A DNA stretch of 64,000 nt, from NCBI RefSeq assembly GCF_026191185.1, contig NZ_JAPHOV010000001.1:1173001-1237000 (forward strand). Reading direction: 5' to 3'. The translations under genes and the position numbers were made by a program. Source of the DNA: Legionella sp. PATHC032. GTDB taxonomy: Bacteria; Pseudomonadota; Gammaproteobacteria; Legionellales; Legionellaceae. Under the pieces are notes generated by a model that made no database searches, had not been told where the DNA came from, and saw only the letters and a list, made by a program, of their open reading frames with translations. Position 1 is the first letter of the stretch, and the number at the start of each line of letters is the position of its first letter. Positions 35,317-44,452 of the stretch are shown one piece after another.

Positions 35317-36660
35317 TTATTTGATTATTTCTGTGGCGTAGCGAAGTGCCCTCATTTCTGAAGACCAGAAATTTTCTGAAAGCCCCATTTTTAATTTTAA
35401 ATGATTAATAAATTCATCTTTTGTTTTAACAGATTCCCAGACAGAAGGTAAAAAAGTAGCTTGATAAGGACCACAAATTAACACTAAACCATCGAGACCA
35501 ATTTGCAGTTGTGATTTGAGATCTTCTTCACTGTTAAAGTGTAAAGGAGATAATGGTTTAATTAACGAAATAGTTAGTGACAGCTCTTTTAGTTCACATG
35601 GCTTTATTTGGGGGAAACGTGGGTCAGCACTTGCTGCCCGAATGGAATTGTAAATGACGTTATCTGCTAATCGCTCTTTAGCTATCAGGCTTCCCATGCA
35701 ACCTCTTAGCATGCCATTCTTTTTTAGAGTAATAAAAGTAGGAACTCGTATCTGTAATAATTGACTATAATCATTGTAATTAATGGTTAATGCTTTATTT
35801 TCTTCTGTTTGTAATCGTATTGTTTCTTTTGCAATGTACTTCAATTCGTCTGCGCAATGTTCTGAAAATTTAAGTTTTTGGTAGAAGTGATAAGCGGCAT
35901 AGCCTACTACTCTTTCCTTATCTCCAGCCGTATCGCCTGAGTTGCGTAAATCGAGCAGACGGCTGTAAACATGATTTTGGCGAGCAAAATACAGGAAACC
36001 ACGCAGTGGAAAATAACCACAAGCGGCATCGTGAAGTATTTCTTCACCATTTAAAGTGTCTATGGAAAGGCAAGTCTTTTTATCTTCTCTTTGGGCTATA
36101 TGATAGGGAAGATAATGGCTTAAATCAGAGCTGATAATCAGGAGGGTATCATCACCACCCCATATTCGGGCTATTAGACGGGCTACGTCTTGAGGATTTG
36201 TTTCTCCAACAACCAGGGGGAGTATTTTAAATTTGGAGAATATCATTTGGCAGAAAGGTAATTGTACTTCCAGACAATGTTCGTTTTGGTGAGCTTCAGG
36301 AAGTGAATAGACATAGGGTAAATCTATAATTCGAGTTAGTAACTCTTTATCTTGATCAACTTCTCCCAACGGTGTGGCAAATTTATCAACAGGATCATAG
36401 GCAATGCCTTTGAAATACAATCTATGCGCAGGGCCTAATATTATGATTTTATTGATGATATCTTTTTTATCGCGTAAAGAGGCATAAGCAGAAGCGGCTA
36501 CAGGTCCTGAATAGACATAACCAGCATGTGGAACTAGTATTGCTTTTGGAGCAGGCTTATGAATTGGCGCTTTGTCCAGAAAATTCAATACGCTTTGTTT
36601 TAAAGTCAAGGGATCGTCGGGATAAAAATACCCAGCTACGGCTGGTTGACGGACGCTCAC
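35317..36660 (-). CDS. AmmeMemoRadiSam system MEMO1-AMMECR1 fusion protein
   Basis: This 447-residue protein joins two families. Residues about 1-265 form the MEMO1 domain, with likely metal-binding or conserved His residues in VPHAGYVYSGPVAASAY, EAHQNEHCLEVQLPF and SSDLSHYLPY. Residues about 275-447 form the AMMECR1 domain with the LRGCMGSLIA signature. The start is GTG at 36660, with GGAG 7 bases upstream; the six upstream codons are unlikely to be used. It diverges from the radical SAM partner, only about 70 bases away. The system is widespread, but its reaction is not established, as far as I know. Confidence 0.9.
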   Translation of the reverse strand: MSVRQPAVAGYFYPDDPLTLKQSVLNFLDKAPIHKPAPKAILVPHAGYVYSGPVAASAYASLRDKKDIINKIIILGPAHRLYFKGIAYDPVDKFATPLGEVDQDKELLTRIIDLPYVYSLPEAHQNEHCLEVQLPFCQMIFSKFKILPLVVGETNPQDVARLIARIWGGDDTLLIISSDLSHYLPYHIAQREDKKTCLSIDTLNGEEILHDAACGYFPLRGFLYFARQNHVYSRLLDLRNSGDTAGDKERVVGYAAYHFYQKLKFSEHCADELKYIAKETIRLQTEENKALTINYNDYSQLLQIRVPTFITLKKNGMLRGCMGSLIAKERLADNVIYNSIRAASADPRFPQIKPCELKELSLTISLIKPLSPLHFNSEEDLKSQLQIGLDGLVLICGPYQATFLPSVWESVKTKDEFINHLKLKMGLSENFWSSEMRALRYATEIIK

Positions 36661-36731
36661 AACAACACTCCGGAACAACTGCAGATACTATACTTATAAA
36701 TATAGACCAAGAGTTGATTGAGAGCTATTTG

Positions 36732-37808
36732 ATGTTTGATACTATTCCAACCAAATACTGGCATAAGCTGGAAGATGGGCGTATACAATGTGATGTGTGT
36801 CCTCGTAATTGTAAATTGCGTGAAGGGCAAAGAGGGTTATGTTTTGTCCGCGCTAACCTGGATAATCAAATAAAATTAACTACCTATGGCCGATCCAGCG
36901 GTTATTGCATAGATCCCATTGAAAAAAAACCACTGAATCACTTTTTGCCGGGTAGCCCTGTATTATCTTTCGGAACTGCAGGATGTAATCTGGCTTGTAA
37001 GTTTTGCCAGAATTGGGACATTAGCAAATCCAGAGATATTGATACATTGGCGGATGCTGCGATGCCAGAAGATATTGCAAAGGCAGCGCAAAATTTACAC
37101 TGCCTAAGTGTGGCATATACATACAATGATCCGGTGATTTTTATGGAATATGCCATTGATGTTGCAAAGGAATGTCATAAGCTTGGCATTCATTCAGTGG
37201 CAGTTTCTGCAGGTTATATTAATCCTGAGCCGTGTAAAGAGCTTTATTCATACATGGACGCTGCCAATATCGATTTAAAATCCTTTAGTGAAGATTTCTA
37301 TTACAAAATTACTGGCTCTCATTTACAACCTGTTTTGGATACGCTCATTTATTTAAAGAAGGAAACCAGTGTATGGTTTGAAATTACTAATTTGGTGATT
37401 CCAGAAGAAAATGATTCTGATGCTGAGTTTGAGAGCATGTCGGAATGGATTATGACTCACTTGGGGCCTGATATTCCTTTGCACTTCACTGCGTTTCATC
37501 CAGATTGGAAAATGATGGATAAGCCGCCGACCCCATTTTCAACTTTACAAAGAGCCAGAGAAATCGCTATTAAGACAGGCTTGCATTATGTTTATACAGG
37601 AAATGTTCACGATACAACAGGCAGCAGCACCTATTGTCCTCATTGTAAATTACCTGTGATCGTAAGGGATTGGTATCGAATATTGGATTATCGTTTGGAT
37701 GATGCCGGATATTGTTTAAATTGTCATACGCAAATTGCAGGAGTATTTAAAGGAGCAGTTGGTCATTGGGGTCCAAGAAGAGTAATGGTTAAATTAGGTT
37801 GTTCTTAA
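36732..37808 (+). CDS. amrS: AmmeMemoRadiSam system radical SAM enzyme
   Basis: This is a 358-residue radical SAM protein. The cluster-binding motif is C85-x3-C89-x2-C92 (CNLACKFC), followed by QNWDISKS. An N-terminal Cys-rich element (Cys20, Cys23, Cys27, Cys37) and a C-terminal zinc-ribbon pair (YCPHC, YCLNC) flank it, as in the AmrS/PflA-like group. LHYVYTGNVHDTTGSSTYCP is also typical. The frame is open upstream across the divergent gene, but the ATG at 36732 gives the family N-terminus. It pairs with the divergent MEMO1-AMMECR1 fusion, completing the system. Confidence 0.92.
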   Translation: MFDTIPTKYWHKLEDGRIQCDVCPRNCKLREGQRGLCFVRANLDNQIKLTTYGRSSGYCIDPIEKKPLNHFLPGSPVLSFGTAGCNLACKFCQNWDISKSRDIDTLADAAMPEDIAKAAQNLHCLSVAYTYNDPVIFMEYAIDVAKECHKLGIHSVAVSAGYINPEPCKELYSYMDAANIDLKSFSEDFYYKITGSHLQPVLDTLIYLKKETSVWFEITNLVIPEENDSDAEFESMSEWIMTHLGPDIPLHFTAFHPDWKMMDKPPTPFSTLQRAREIAIKTGLHYVYTGNVHDTTGSSTYCPHCKLPVIVRDWYRILDYRLDDAGYCLNCHTQIAGVFKGAVGHWGPRRVMVKLGCS

Positions 37809-37866
37809 TCTTCACATAATAAATTTTTAGTATTATATGTCATGTTTTTATACATGGTGGATTAAT

Positions 37867-38286
37867 ATGAGATTTCAAGATTCTGACTTTGAAGAACGTT
37901 ATAATACAATGTGGAACAAAATTGCAGTCTCTGCTGATGTTCAAATAAGGCAATTATTTGGCGCCAAAGGATTCTTTAGTGAACAGCAGCCAAATTACTA
38001 TCAACTCCTTGTAAACTATGCTCAAGCGGCCAAAAATATTGTCGATAATTTAAATCGTCAATCTCCAATGTTTGATGACAAAGAATATGTTGAAGGCTAT
38101 ATGATTGCTACTCTCCAATCGGTATATAAAGATTTTTCTCAATATAAACCGAGAATTGCAGGGCGTTATGGAGAGCGATCAAGCTGTGTTGAACTGATTA
38201 ACAAGACCTTGGATTGGGTACAATCCTTTGACTTAAAATTAGAAAATCTCTCTGAATCTGATGATGAGATGAAAATTACTTTCTAA
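37867..38286 (+). CDS. Small hypothetical protein, candidate Dot/Icm substrate
   Basis: This 139-residue soluble, helical protein belongs to no family I know. It starts MRFQDSDFEERYNTMWNKI, with GGTGG 8 bases before the ATG; ten upstream in-frame codons look spurious. The C-terminus LENLSESDDEMKITF is acidic, as in E-block signals. From memory, this position (lpg1171) is on effector lists. It follows amrS by 58 bases on the same strand and ends before a 13-bp hairpin. Confidence 0.68.
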   Translation: MRFQDSDFEERYNTMWNKIAVSADVQIRQLFGAKGFFSEQQPNYYQLLVNYAQAAKNIVDNLNRQSPMFDDKEYVEGYMIATLQSVYKDFSQYKPRIAGRYGERSSCVELINKTLDWVQSFDLKLENLSESDDEMKITF

Positions 38287-38295
38287 TTCGTATCC

Positions 38296-38330
38296 TATCC
38301 TGTATTACGAGAATTCTGTAATGCGGGATA
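38296..38330. terminator. 13-bp hairpin after the small effector gene
   Basis: TATCCTGTATTAC (38296-38308) pairs along its full length with GTAATGCGGGATA (38318-38330), with two G-T wobbles and a 9-base loop. No T-run follows, so it may be an RNA stability structure rather than a strong terminator. Confidence 0.6.
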
Positions 38331-38416
38331 GCAGCATTTCCCTATTATATCTTACTCCTAATAGATGCCTCTGTTTATATGGAACCAGGGCATCAACGTT
38401 TATTCATCATTAGTTG

Positions 38417-38425
38417 TGCTATAAT
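38417..38425 (+). promoter_or_regulatory. Extended -10 promoter of lidL
   Basis: TGCTATAAT, the same extended -10 sequence seen before the decarboxylase gene, lies 25 bases before the lidL ATG. There is no strong -35 hexamer. Confidence 0.6.
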
Positions 38426-38450
38426 TGAACAATGATTACAGGGAGGTATG

Positions 38451-39920
38451 ATGAAACAATTGGTTGTTCTAGGATTTTCCATATTACTTCTAACTTCCCC
38501 TTTATCAGCGCTGGATGTTGATACCTATCGTAGTTCACAAAAACAATTAAATACAGAGGATAAGGCGGAACAGGGTGATGCTCAAGCACAATTTGAATTA
38601 GGGCTCCAATATGAAAAGGGTGATGGTGTAAAAAAAGATTTAAAAAAAGCGATTTATTGGTATCAGAAAGCTGCAGATCAAGGACAAGCTGAGGCACAAA
38701 ATAATCTTGGTGTATTGTATCTTAAAGGAGAAGGTGTGCCACAAAACAATCAGCAAGCTATGTATTGGTTTAAGAAGGCTTCGGAACAGGGTTTGGCAAT
38801 TGGTCAAAATAATATAGGAATTCTATATGAAAATGGTCTGGGGGTTAAAAAAGATCTAAGCCAGGCTTTTCTCTGGTATCAAAAGGCTGCTGAAGGCGGA
38901 AATTCAGACGGCCAATATAACCTCGCCGTTATGTACATGTATGGCAATGGTATACCAAAAGATATCAAGAAGGCGATTCACTGGTATATCAAAGCAGCGG
39001 AGCAAGGAGATCTTGATGCTCAAAATAATCTTGGTGTTCTTTATGAGCGAGGCGAAGAGGTTCCAAGAGATTTAAAAGCTGCTATTAGTTGGTATACCAG
39101 AGCAGCAAATGAAGGTTCATTGATTGCTCAAACTAATCTTGGTGTGTTGTATATGACTGGTGATTCTTCCATTCAAGATGGCAAGAAAGCAATATATTGG
39201 TATGAAAAAGCAGCGGCACAAGGTGGGGAAAAAGCACAAAATAACCTTGGATATATTTATGAACAAGGAATTGGTACAGAAAAGGATATGAAAAAGGCTA
39301 TTTATTGGTACGAAAAAGCCGCAGAGAATGGATTTACTCTGGCTCAAAATAATTTGGGTGTTCTCTATTCAAATGATGGCGAGCTGCAAGATTACAAAAA
39401 GGCTTATTTATGGTTCAAAAAAGCGGCAGATCAGGGATTTGCCGAAGCCCAAAATAACTTGGGTTTAATGTATATGAAAGGTCGTGGATTGCCAGTTAAT
39501 TTTCACCAAGCAGTCTCGTGGTATAAGAAAGCAGCGGAACAAGGATTGCCTTTAGCACAACATAATCTGGCGATTATGTATATGAAGGGGTTGGGTATAA
39601 AGAAAGATAATAAACAAGCCAGCAAATGGTACCAAAAAGCTGCTGAAAAAGGGTTGGATTTGGCGCAAAACAATTTGGCGGTTATGTATATACGAGGCGA
39701 AGGGGTGAAAAGAGATTTTAAGAAGGCGATGTATTGGTATCAAAAGGCAGCTGAACAAGGTTTGGATTTGGCGCAAATTAATCTGGGTATTATGTATCTT
39801 GACGGCATGGGTGTTAATAAAGATTTAGCTAAAGCAAAATACTGGATTGGAAAAGCCAAGGACAGTGGATCTCAAGATGCACTGACCATATGGAATGAAA
39901 ATAAACTGTGGAAATATTAG
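38451..39920 (+). CDS. lidL: LidL, Sel1-repeat protein with twelve repeats
   Basis: This is a 489-residue exported protein. After a signal peptide (VVLGFSILLLTSPLSA) come twelve consecutive Sel1-like repeats of about 36 residues, each close to AQNNLGVLYxxGxGVxxDxKK followed by AxxWYxKAAEQG. The eighth is shortened by one residue. Such arrays form alpha-solenoids for protein binding. EnhC, LpnE and LidL are the related L. pneumophila proteins involved in host entry or trafficking, and position and sequence fit LidL. GGAGG is close to both ATG codons (38448 and 38451); I chose the second for better spacing. Confidence 0.9.
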   Translation: MKQLVVLGFSILLLTSPLSALDVDTYRSSQKQLNTEDKAEQGDAQAQFELGLQYEKGDGVKKDLKKAIYWYQKAADQGQAEAQNNLGVLYLKGEGVPQNNQQAMYWFKKASEQGLAIGQNNIGILYENGLGVKKDLSQAFLWYQKAAEGGNSDGQYNLAVMYMYGNGIPKDIKKAIHWYIKAAEQGDLDAQNNLGVLYERGEEVPRDLKAAISWYTRAANEGSLIAQTNLGVLYMTGDSSIQDGKKAIYWYEKAAAQGGEKAQNNLGYIYEQGIGTEKDMKKAIYWYEKAAENGFTLAQNNLGVLYSNDGELQDYKKAYLWFKKAADQGFAEAQNNLGLMYMKGRGLPVNFHQAVSWYKKAAEQGLPLAQHNLAIMYMKGLGIKKDNKQASKWYQKAAEKGLDLAQNNLAVMYIRGEGVKRDFKKAMYWYQKAAEQGLDLAQINLGIMYLDGMGVNKDLAKAKYWIGKAKDSGSQDALTIWNENKLWKY

Positions 39921-40018
39921 TGATCATTGGTGTGGATCTTGGTTGATGTATTGTGCAAAATGATCAAGTCTGGTTATATTATTAAAATAAGCTGAATAAC
40001 CTAATGGATTAGAAAAGG

Positions 40019-41605
40019 ATGTCTGCTGCTCGCCAAATCAACAATCCGAAAATGAGACAATGGCGAATATTGTTGGTTTACAACATTTACAGAATAGTAA
40101 GTATTTTTCTATTTTTAGGCATTTATTACTTCAGTTATATCAAAAAATATTATCCCTTATTATTTCTCTGCATCGCTTTTTCTTATTTAATATTTGCTTT
40201 GATTTTTCTTTATTTTTGGCATAGAAAAATTTTAAGTTTTGATAAGCAGGTGTTTTTATCGGGTACGATTGATGTCATAGCCATTTCCAGCATGCTAGGT
40301 ATCATTGGTAATTTGGAATCCGGTTATGGCATATTATTAAATGTGACTATTGCTGCTTTAAGCATTTTAGTTCCTGGGCGGTTGGCCATCTATTTTGCAT
40401 CACTGGCCAGTTGTTTATTGCTATGTGGGAATGTGTTGCAATTTTTTATTTATAATCAAAAGGACTTAAGCACTTTTTTTTATAGTGGAATCTATGGGGC
40501 TGGTTTTTTTGCAACGGCTATCACTGCCTGGTATTTATCCAATTGGGTCAGAATGTCTGAGAGCCTGGCCAGACATCGTAGTTACGAATTAGCAGGGATG
40601 CAAAGACTCAATGAATATATTGTTGAACGATTGCATTCAGGCATTATTTATGTTGCAGAGGGGAAGCGAATCCGGTTGATGAATACTGCTGCTCGCGAAT
40701 TCTTTAATGTGAGTAAACATCATGCAATTCAAAAATTGGATCAGCTATCTGATTCACTTGTATCCAAATTTGATGATTTTCTATTAAAAACAACGAATAA
40801 TGAACGTACGGCTCAAACTATTATTGAAGAGCCTTATCTTAGAGTACATTTTTTTTCTACTTCTGTTGGGCATAAGTTTGAAGTACTCATTATTCTGGAA
40901 GACATGACTTATATTGCACAACAAGCACAACAACTCAAATTAGCAGCTTTAGGGCGTTTTTCGGCAAGTATTGCTCATGAATTACGTAATCCCTTGGGTG
41001 CGATTGCTCATGCTATCCAATTGTTTGGAGATAATGAGGATTTAGATGAAGAGAATACTCGTTTAAAACAATTAATCATGAACAATTGTGAGCGAATGAA
41101 CAGGGTGATTAAAAATGTATTGCAACTTTCAAGACGTCAGAAATCTCAACCACAGGTTAATGAACTTTCAACATTTTTAGAACATTTTAAACAGGATTTT
41201 ACTCACAATAATCCCTGTAATCTTACGATAAAATTACCTGTCAATAAGCCTTTATCGGTTGTTTTTGATAAAAGTCAATTGGAGCAGATTTTGGTCATAT
41301 TGTGTGAGAATGCCATTCAACATGGACGGGATCATGAAGGTTATGTGGATATAATCATTGCTGCCAAATCTTCTTCGAATAAAATAACTTTGACGGTATG
41401 TGATTCTGGACCGGGTGTACCTCCTGAACACAGAGATAATATCTTTGAACCATTTTTTACCACCTTGCGAGGCGGCACTGGGATGGGGTTATTTATTGCC
41501 AGAGATTTGTGTGAAATTAATCAAGCCAGGCTAAATTTGTTAAAATCAAATAAGGGATGTTGTTTTGCGATCACTGTTAATCCATCGGATGAACTTTTAA
41601 TATGA
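40019..41605 (+). CDS. pilS: PilS sensor histidine kinase of the type IV pilus regulatory pair
   Basis: This is a 528-residue membrane kinase. Six hydrophobic helices (about 18-185) form the sensor. A PAS-like region follows (YIVERLHSGIIYVAEGKRIRLMN). The phosphorylated histidine is His320 in SIAHELRNPLGAIAHAI, then the ATP-binding N box CENAIQHG and G boxes CDSGPGVPPEH and GGTGMGLFIARD. It overlaps pilR by 4 bases (ATGA), so the two are coupled. The ATG at 40019 directly abuts AAAAGG; a later start (Met12) is possible. In other bacteria PilS-PilR controls pilin through sigma-54. Confidence 0.88.
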   Translation: MSAARQINNPKMRQWRILLVYNIYRIVSIFLFLGIYYFSYIKKYYPLLFLCIAFSYLIFALIFLYFWHRKILSFDKQVFLSGTIDVIAISSMLGIIGNLESGYGILLNVTIAALSILVPGRLAIYFASLASCLLLCGNVLQFFIYNQKDLSTFFYSGIYGAGFFATAITAWYLSNWVRMSESLARHRSYELAGMQRLNEYIVERLHSGIIYVAEGKRIRLMNTAAREFFNVSKHHAIQKLDQLSDSLVSKFDDFLLKTTNNERTAQTIIEEPYLRVHFFSTSVGHKFEVLIILEDMTYIAQQAQQLKLAALGRFSASIAHELRNPLGAIAHAIQLFGDNEDLDEENTRLKQLIMNNCERMNRVIKNVLQLSRRQKSQPQVNELSTFLEHFKQDFTHNNPCNLTIKLPVNKPLSVVFDKSQLEQILVILCENAIQHGRDHEGYVDIIIAAKSSSNKITLTVCDSGPGVPPEHRDNIFEPFFTTLRGGTGMGLFIARDLCEINQARLNLLKSNKGCCFAITVNPSDELLI

Positions 41606-42930
41606 CTAAAAGCAAAGTGCTTGTTATAGATGACGAACCAGACATAAGAGAGTTATTAACTCTTACTTTATCGCGCATGGGCTTGGCTTGCGATGCGGTG
41701 TCTGATTTTAAGCAGGGCGTAGAACATATAAAACAAAATTATTATTCTTTGGTTTTAACCGACATGCGTTTGCCTGACGGAGATGGTATAGAAATTGTTA
41801 AATTCATTCAGAAATACAAACCACAGTTGCCAGTCGCTGTTATTACTGCTTATGGAAATGTCGAGGGTGCGGTCAATACTTTAAAGGCTGGCGCATTTGA
41901 TTATGTATCCAAACCTGTCGACTTGAAAATGCTGAGAGATCTCGTCAAGACGGCACTATCCATGCAAAATCCGTCTACCGAGAGTTCTGATGAAGGTCTG
42001 TTGGTTGGTGAGAGCCTTGTAATGCAACAACTTCGTGAGAGCATTCATAAATTAGCTCGCAGTCAGGCACCGGTTTTCATTCAAGGTGATTCAGGTGTTG
42101 GGAAAGAACTTGTTGCTCAGTTGATTCATACTAATGGTCCCAGAAAAGATAAGCCATTTATTCCTGTCAATTGTGGTGCCATACCTGGTGAGTTGATGGA
42201 GTCAGAGTTTTTTGGTCATAAAAAAGGCAGTTTTACAGGAGCGATTTCTGATAAAACAGGATTATTTGTTGCAGCTCATGGTGGTACTTTGTTTCTTGAT
42301 GAAATTGCCGAACTTCCTCTTGCCATGCAGGTTAAATTACTACGCGCTATTCAGGAGAAGGCAATTAAACCAATAGGTGAGTTATATGAAATTCCGGTGG
42401 ATGTTCGCATTCTAAGCGCGAGCCATAAAAATTTGATTGAAGAAATCAAGGCAGGGAGGTTTCGTCAAGATTTGTATTATCGAATTAATGTGATTGAGCT
42501 GCGTGTTCCAACTTTAATGGAAAGACTTTCTGATATCCCTTTCCTGACAGAGGCAATATTAAAAAAATTATCTAAAAATCAAAACAGAAGCTTGGTTAAA
42601 ATCAATCCAGATTGTTTTGAAATATTGAGCTTTTATCATTTTCCAGGAAATGTCAGGGAGTTGGAAAATATCCTCGAGCGTGCCATGGCTATGTGTGAAG
42701 GAGAGGTCATAGAACCAAGCGATTTACATTTGCCCAGAACAACGATAACCCCAGCTATTGCAGCATCCTCCGTATCAACTAACTTAAATGGCTATCTTCA
42801 GGATCAGGAAAAGGAATTAATTCTTGATGCCCTTGAGAAAACAAAATGGAACAGGACAGCTGCTGCGCAACTATTAGGTATCAGCTTTCGCACTCTCCGC
42901 TATCGATTAAAAAAACTGGGTCTTGATTAG
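41602..42930 (+). CDS. pilR: PilR, sigma-54-dependent response regulator
   Basis: This is a 442-residue NtrC-type activator. The receiver domain has acidic Asp10-Asp11 and the phosphoacceptor Asp54 (LTDMRLPDGDG). The AAA+ domain has Walker A GDSGVGKE, the sigma-54-contact loop GSFTGAISD, Walker B GGTLFLDEI, and the arginine finger region FRQDLYYRINV. The Fis-type helix-turn-helix ends the protein (NRTAAAQLLGISFRTLRYRL). It starts within the last codons of pilS. All parts for ATPase-driven activation are present. Confidence 0.92.
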   Translation: MTKSKVLVIDDEPDIRELLTLTLSRMGLACDAVSDFKQGVEHIKQNYYSLVLTDMRLPDGDGIEIVKFIQKYKPQLPVAVITAYGNVEGAVNTLKAGAFDYVSKPVDLKMLRDLVKTALSMQNPSTESSDEGLLVGESLVMQQLRESIHKLARSQAPVFIQGDSGVGKELVAQLIHTNGPRKDKPFIPVNCGAIPGELMESEFFGHKKGSFTGAISDKTGLFVAAHGGTLFLDEIAELPLAMQVKLLRAIQEKAIKPIGELYEIPVDVRILSASHKNLIEEIKAGRFRQDLYYRINVIELRVPTLMERLSDIPFLTEAILKKLSKNQNRSLVKINPDCFEILSFYHFPGNVRELENILERAMAMCEGEVIEPSDLHLPRTTITPAIAASSVSTNLNGYLQDQEKELILDALEKTKWNRTAAAQLLGISFRTLRYRLKKLGLD

Positions 42931-43085
42931 ATGTTGTGCTATGAAGATTTTCAGGAGTTAAAATATCAGAAAATTGTTTTTCATCTGTGTTTGAAATCTG
43001 ATAATTCATAGTCTAAGTTTATAGAACGCAATGAACTGTTGTTCAAAGCGAAAAAATATAATTGATTAAAATTAAGGAAGAAACA

Positions 43086-43331
43086 ATGAACTCATGGAAT
43101 AGTGTTGTTTTTTTAAAAACTAAAAATGCCTGGTCAGATTCTGCTGCAATAGCAAAGATGAACGGTGTTCAAAGTCTTTGGTCTACCTCTGGGGATTGGG
43201 ACTGGTGTATAAAACTTGACTCCAAACACTCAAGCCCTGAGGAAACTGCTTTGTTTGTTAAAAATTTAAGAAATGCTGATTGGGTTGCAGATACCAAAAC
43301 CAGTTGGTGGAAAGAAGTTGCTGTAAAGTAA
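43086..43331 (+). CDS. Small stand-alone RAM/AsnC-effector-like protein
   Basis: The 81-residue protein has the spacing and motifs of the Lrp/AsnC ligand-binding domain without a DNA-binding part: GVQSLWSTSGDWDWCIKL resembles the GV-x-V-x-TGxyDl core, and SPEETALFVKNLRNADWVADTKTSWWKEV resembles the following helix and last strand. It is probably a dimeric alpha/beta-barrel that binds a small ligand. AAGGAAG lies 5-6 bases before the ATG; the eight upstream codons are excluded. It sits alone between pilR and a convergent hydrolase gene. Confidence 0.72.
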   Translation: MNSWNSVVFLKTKNAWSDSAAIAKMNGVQSLWSTSGDWDWCIKLDSKHSSPEETALFVKNLRNADWVADTKTSWWKEVAVK

Positions 43332-43351
43332 TTTAATAAGATGGACCGTTT

Positions 43352-43384
43352 GGGAAGTTACAATGATATTTATTGTAATTTCCC
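43352..43384. terminator. 13-bp hairpin between convergent genes
   Basis: GGGAAGTTACAAT (43352-43364) pairs with ATTGTAATTTCCC (43372-43384) with a single G-T wobble and a 7-base loop. It serves the RAM-like gene and probably the hydrolase gene on the other strand. Confidence 0.7.
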
Positions 43385-43459
43385 ATCTGGTTATCAATAA
43401 TTCCATGATAGAACCCACTGCCACTTCGTTTTCCTGGAGTTTTTCAACAACAAACCTGT

Positions 43460-44386
43460 TTAGGCATGTTTTATTATAAATTCCTGGAATTTTTGTTGTG
43501 CCTCACGTGCGAAGAAAAATCCAAAATGAGTGCCATATTCAATCCAGAAACGTTCTTTTTCTTTCGATGCCAATCGCTCATAAGCGAATACGCCATTATA
43601 AAATTTTACATCAGCATCATGTGTCCCATGGATTATTAATGCAGGGCAGCTAATTTTAGCAAAATCATACCAGCTGGTTTTTACACCTTCTGCCATATCA
43701 TTCATGGTTCCTATTTTACGAGCCTTATAGTCTGCTATGCTATACATCAGCTCAGCAATGATTTCCAGGTGCTCCCGACAATTTAATATCTCTTTCACTC
43801 TGTTATCTACACGAGCCGGATCGAGGTAACCTTCCAGTTTAATTAAATTCTTAATAAACGTTTTTGGAAAATAAATCATGCTTTTTTTTGTCAACCATAA
43901 ACCAAAAGCAGTCATAAATAGGGTTTGAGCCAATTTGCCGGATTGTTCAGGCATTAAATATTCCCCAGCTATAGCATCTATTGCAATGATTGCTTTAGTT
44001 TTTTTCGGGTGACGAATGGCAAAAGGATACAGAAAAAGTCCGCCAGCTGATATGGCTACAATAACTGCGCTGGGAATATTCAAATAATCCAGTAATCCGG
44101 CCAAGGCATCTGCCTGCTCTTCCGCTGTTTGTCCAGTGTCAATCGGTGTTCCCAAATAACCAGGACGAGAAGGACAAATCATTTGGTAACCTTCAGGAAT
44201 ATAGCGCTTGAATAAAAGTACAGCTTGATCATAACCACCACCTCCACCATGAATAATCAGTACAGGTTTTCCATCTCCATAAGTAACATACTCCATATTA
44301 CCCATGGGTAGCCTTACCAATTGAGGTTGTGAAATATCTAACCCTGAATTCAGTTTTTGACGCAAAAATACTTGAATTTCATTCAT
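43460..44386 (-). CDS. Alpha/beta-hydrolase-fold protein
   Basis: This is a 308-residue hydrolase. The oxyanion motif is VLIIHGGGGGYDQA. The nucleophile elbow reads VAISAGGLFL (A-x-S-x-G, with Ala for the first Gly), the acid is likely Asp in IIHGTHDADVKF, and the base is His in EYGTHFGFFF. The substrate may be an ester or lipid, not predictable from the sequence. GGGAG lies 5 bases before the ATG. It is 67 bases downstream of the M48 gene on the same strand. Confidence 0.85.
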   Translation of the reverse strand: MNEIQVFLRQKLNSGLDISQPQLVRLPMGNMEYVTYGDGKPVLIIHGGGGGYDQAVLLFKRYIPEGYQMICPSRPGYLGTPIDTGQTAEEQADALAGLLDYLNIPSAVIVAISAGGLFLYPFAIRHPKKTKAIIAIDAIAGEYLMPEQSGKLAQTLFMTAFGLWLTKKSMIYFPKTFIKNLIKLEGYLDPARVDNRVKEILNCREHLEIIAELMYSIADYKARKIGTMNDMAEGVKTSWYDFAKISCPALIIHGTHDADVKFYNGVFAYERLASKEKERFWIEYGTHFGFFFAREAQQKFQEFIIKHA

Positions 44387-44452
44387 GGTTACTCCCTATC
44401 CAACTTGAAAGCAAAGTAATACCAGGTTGTTTAGATAATCCAATCTACTAGA

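Noticed and set aside
38580..39900. Repeated DNA of about 108-bp period
   Set aside because: This is the coding sequence of the LidL Sel1 repeats, not a CRISPR or a non-coding repeat array.
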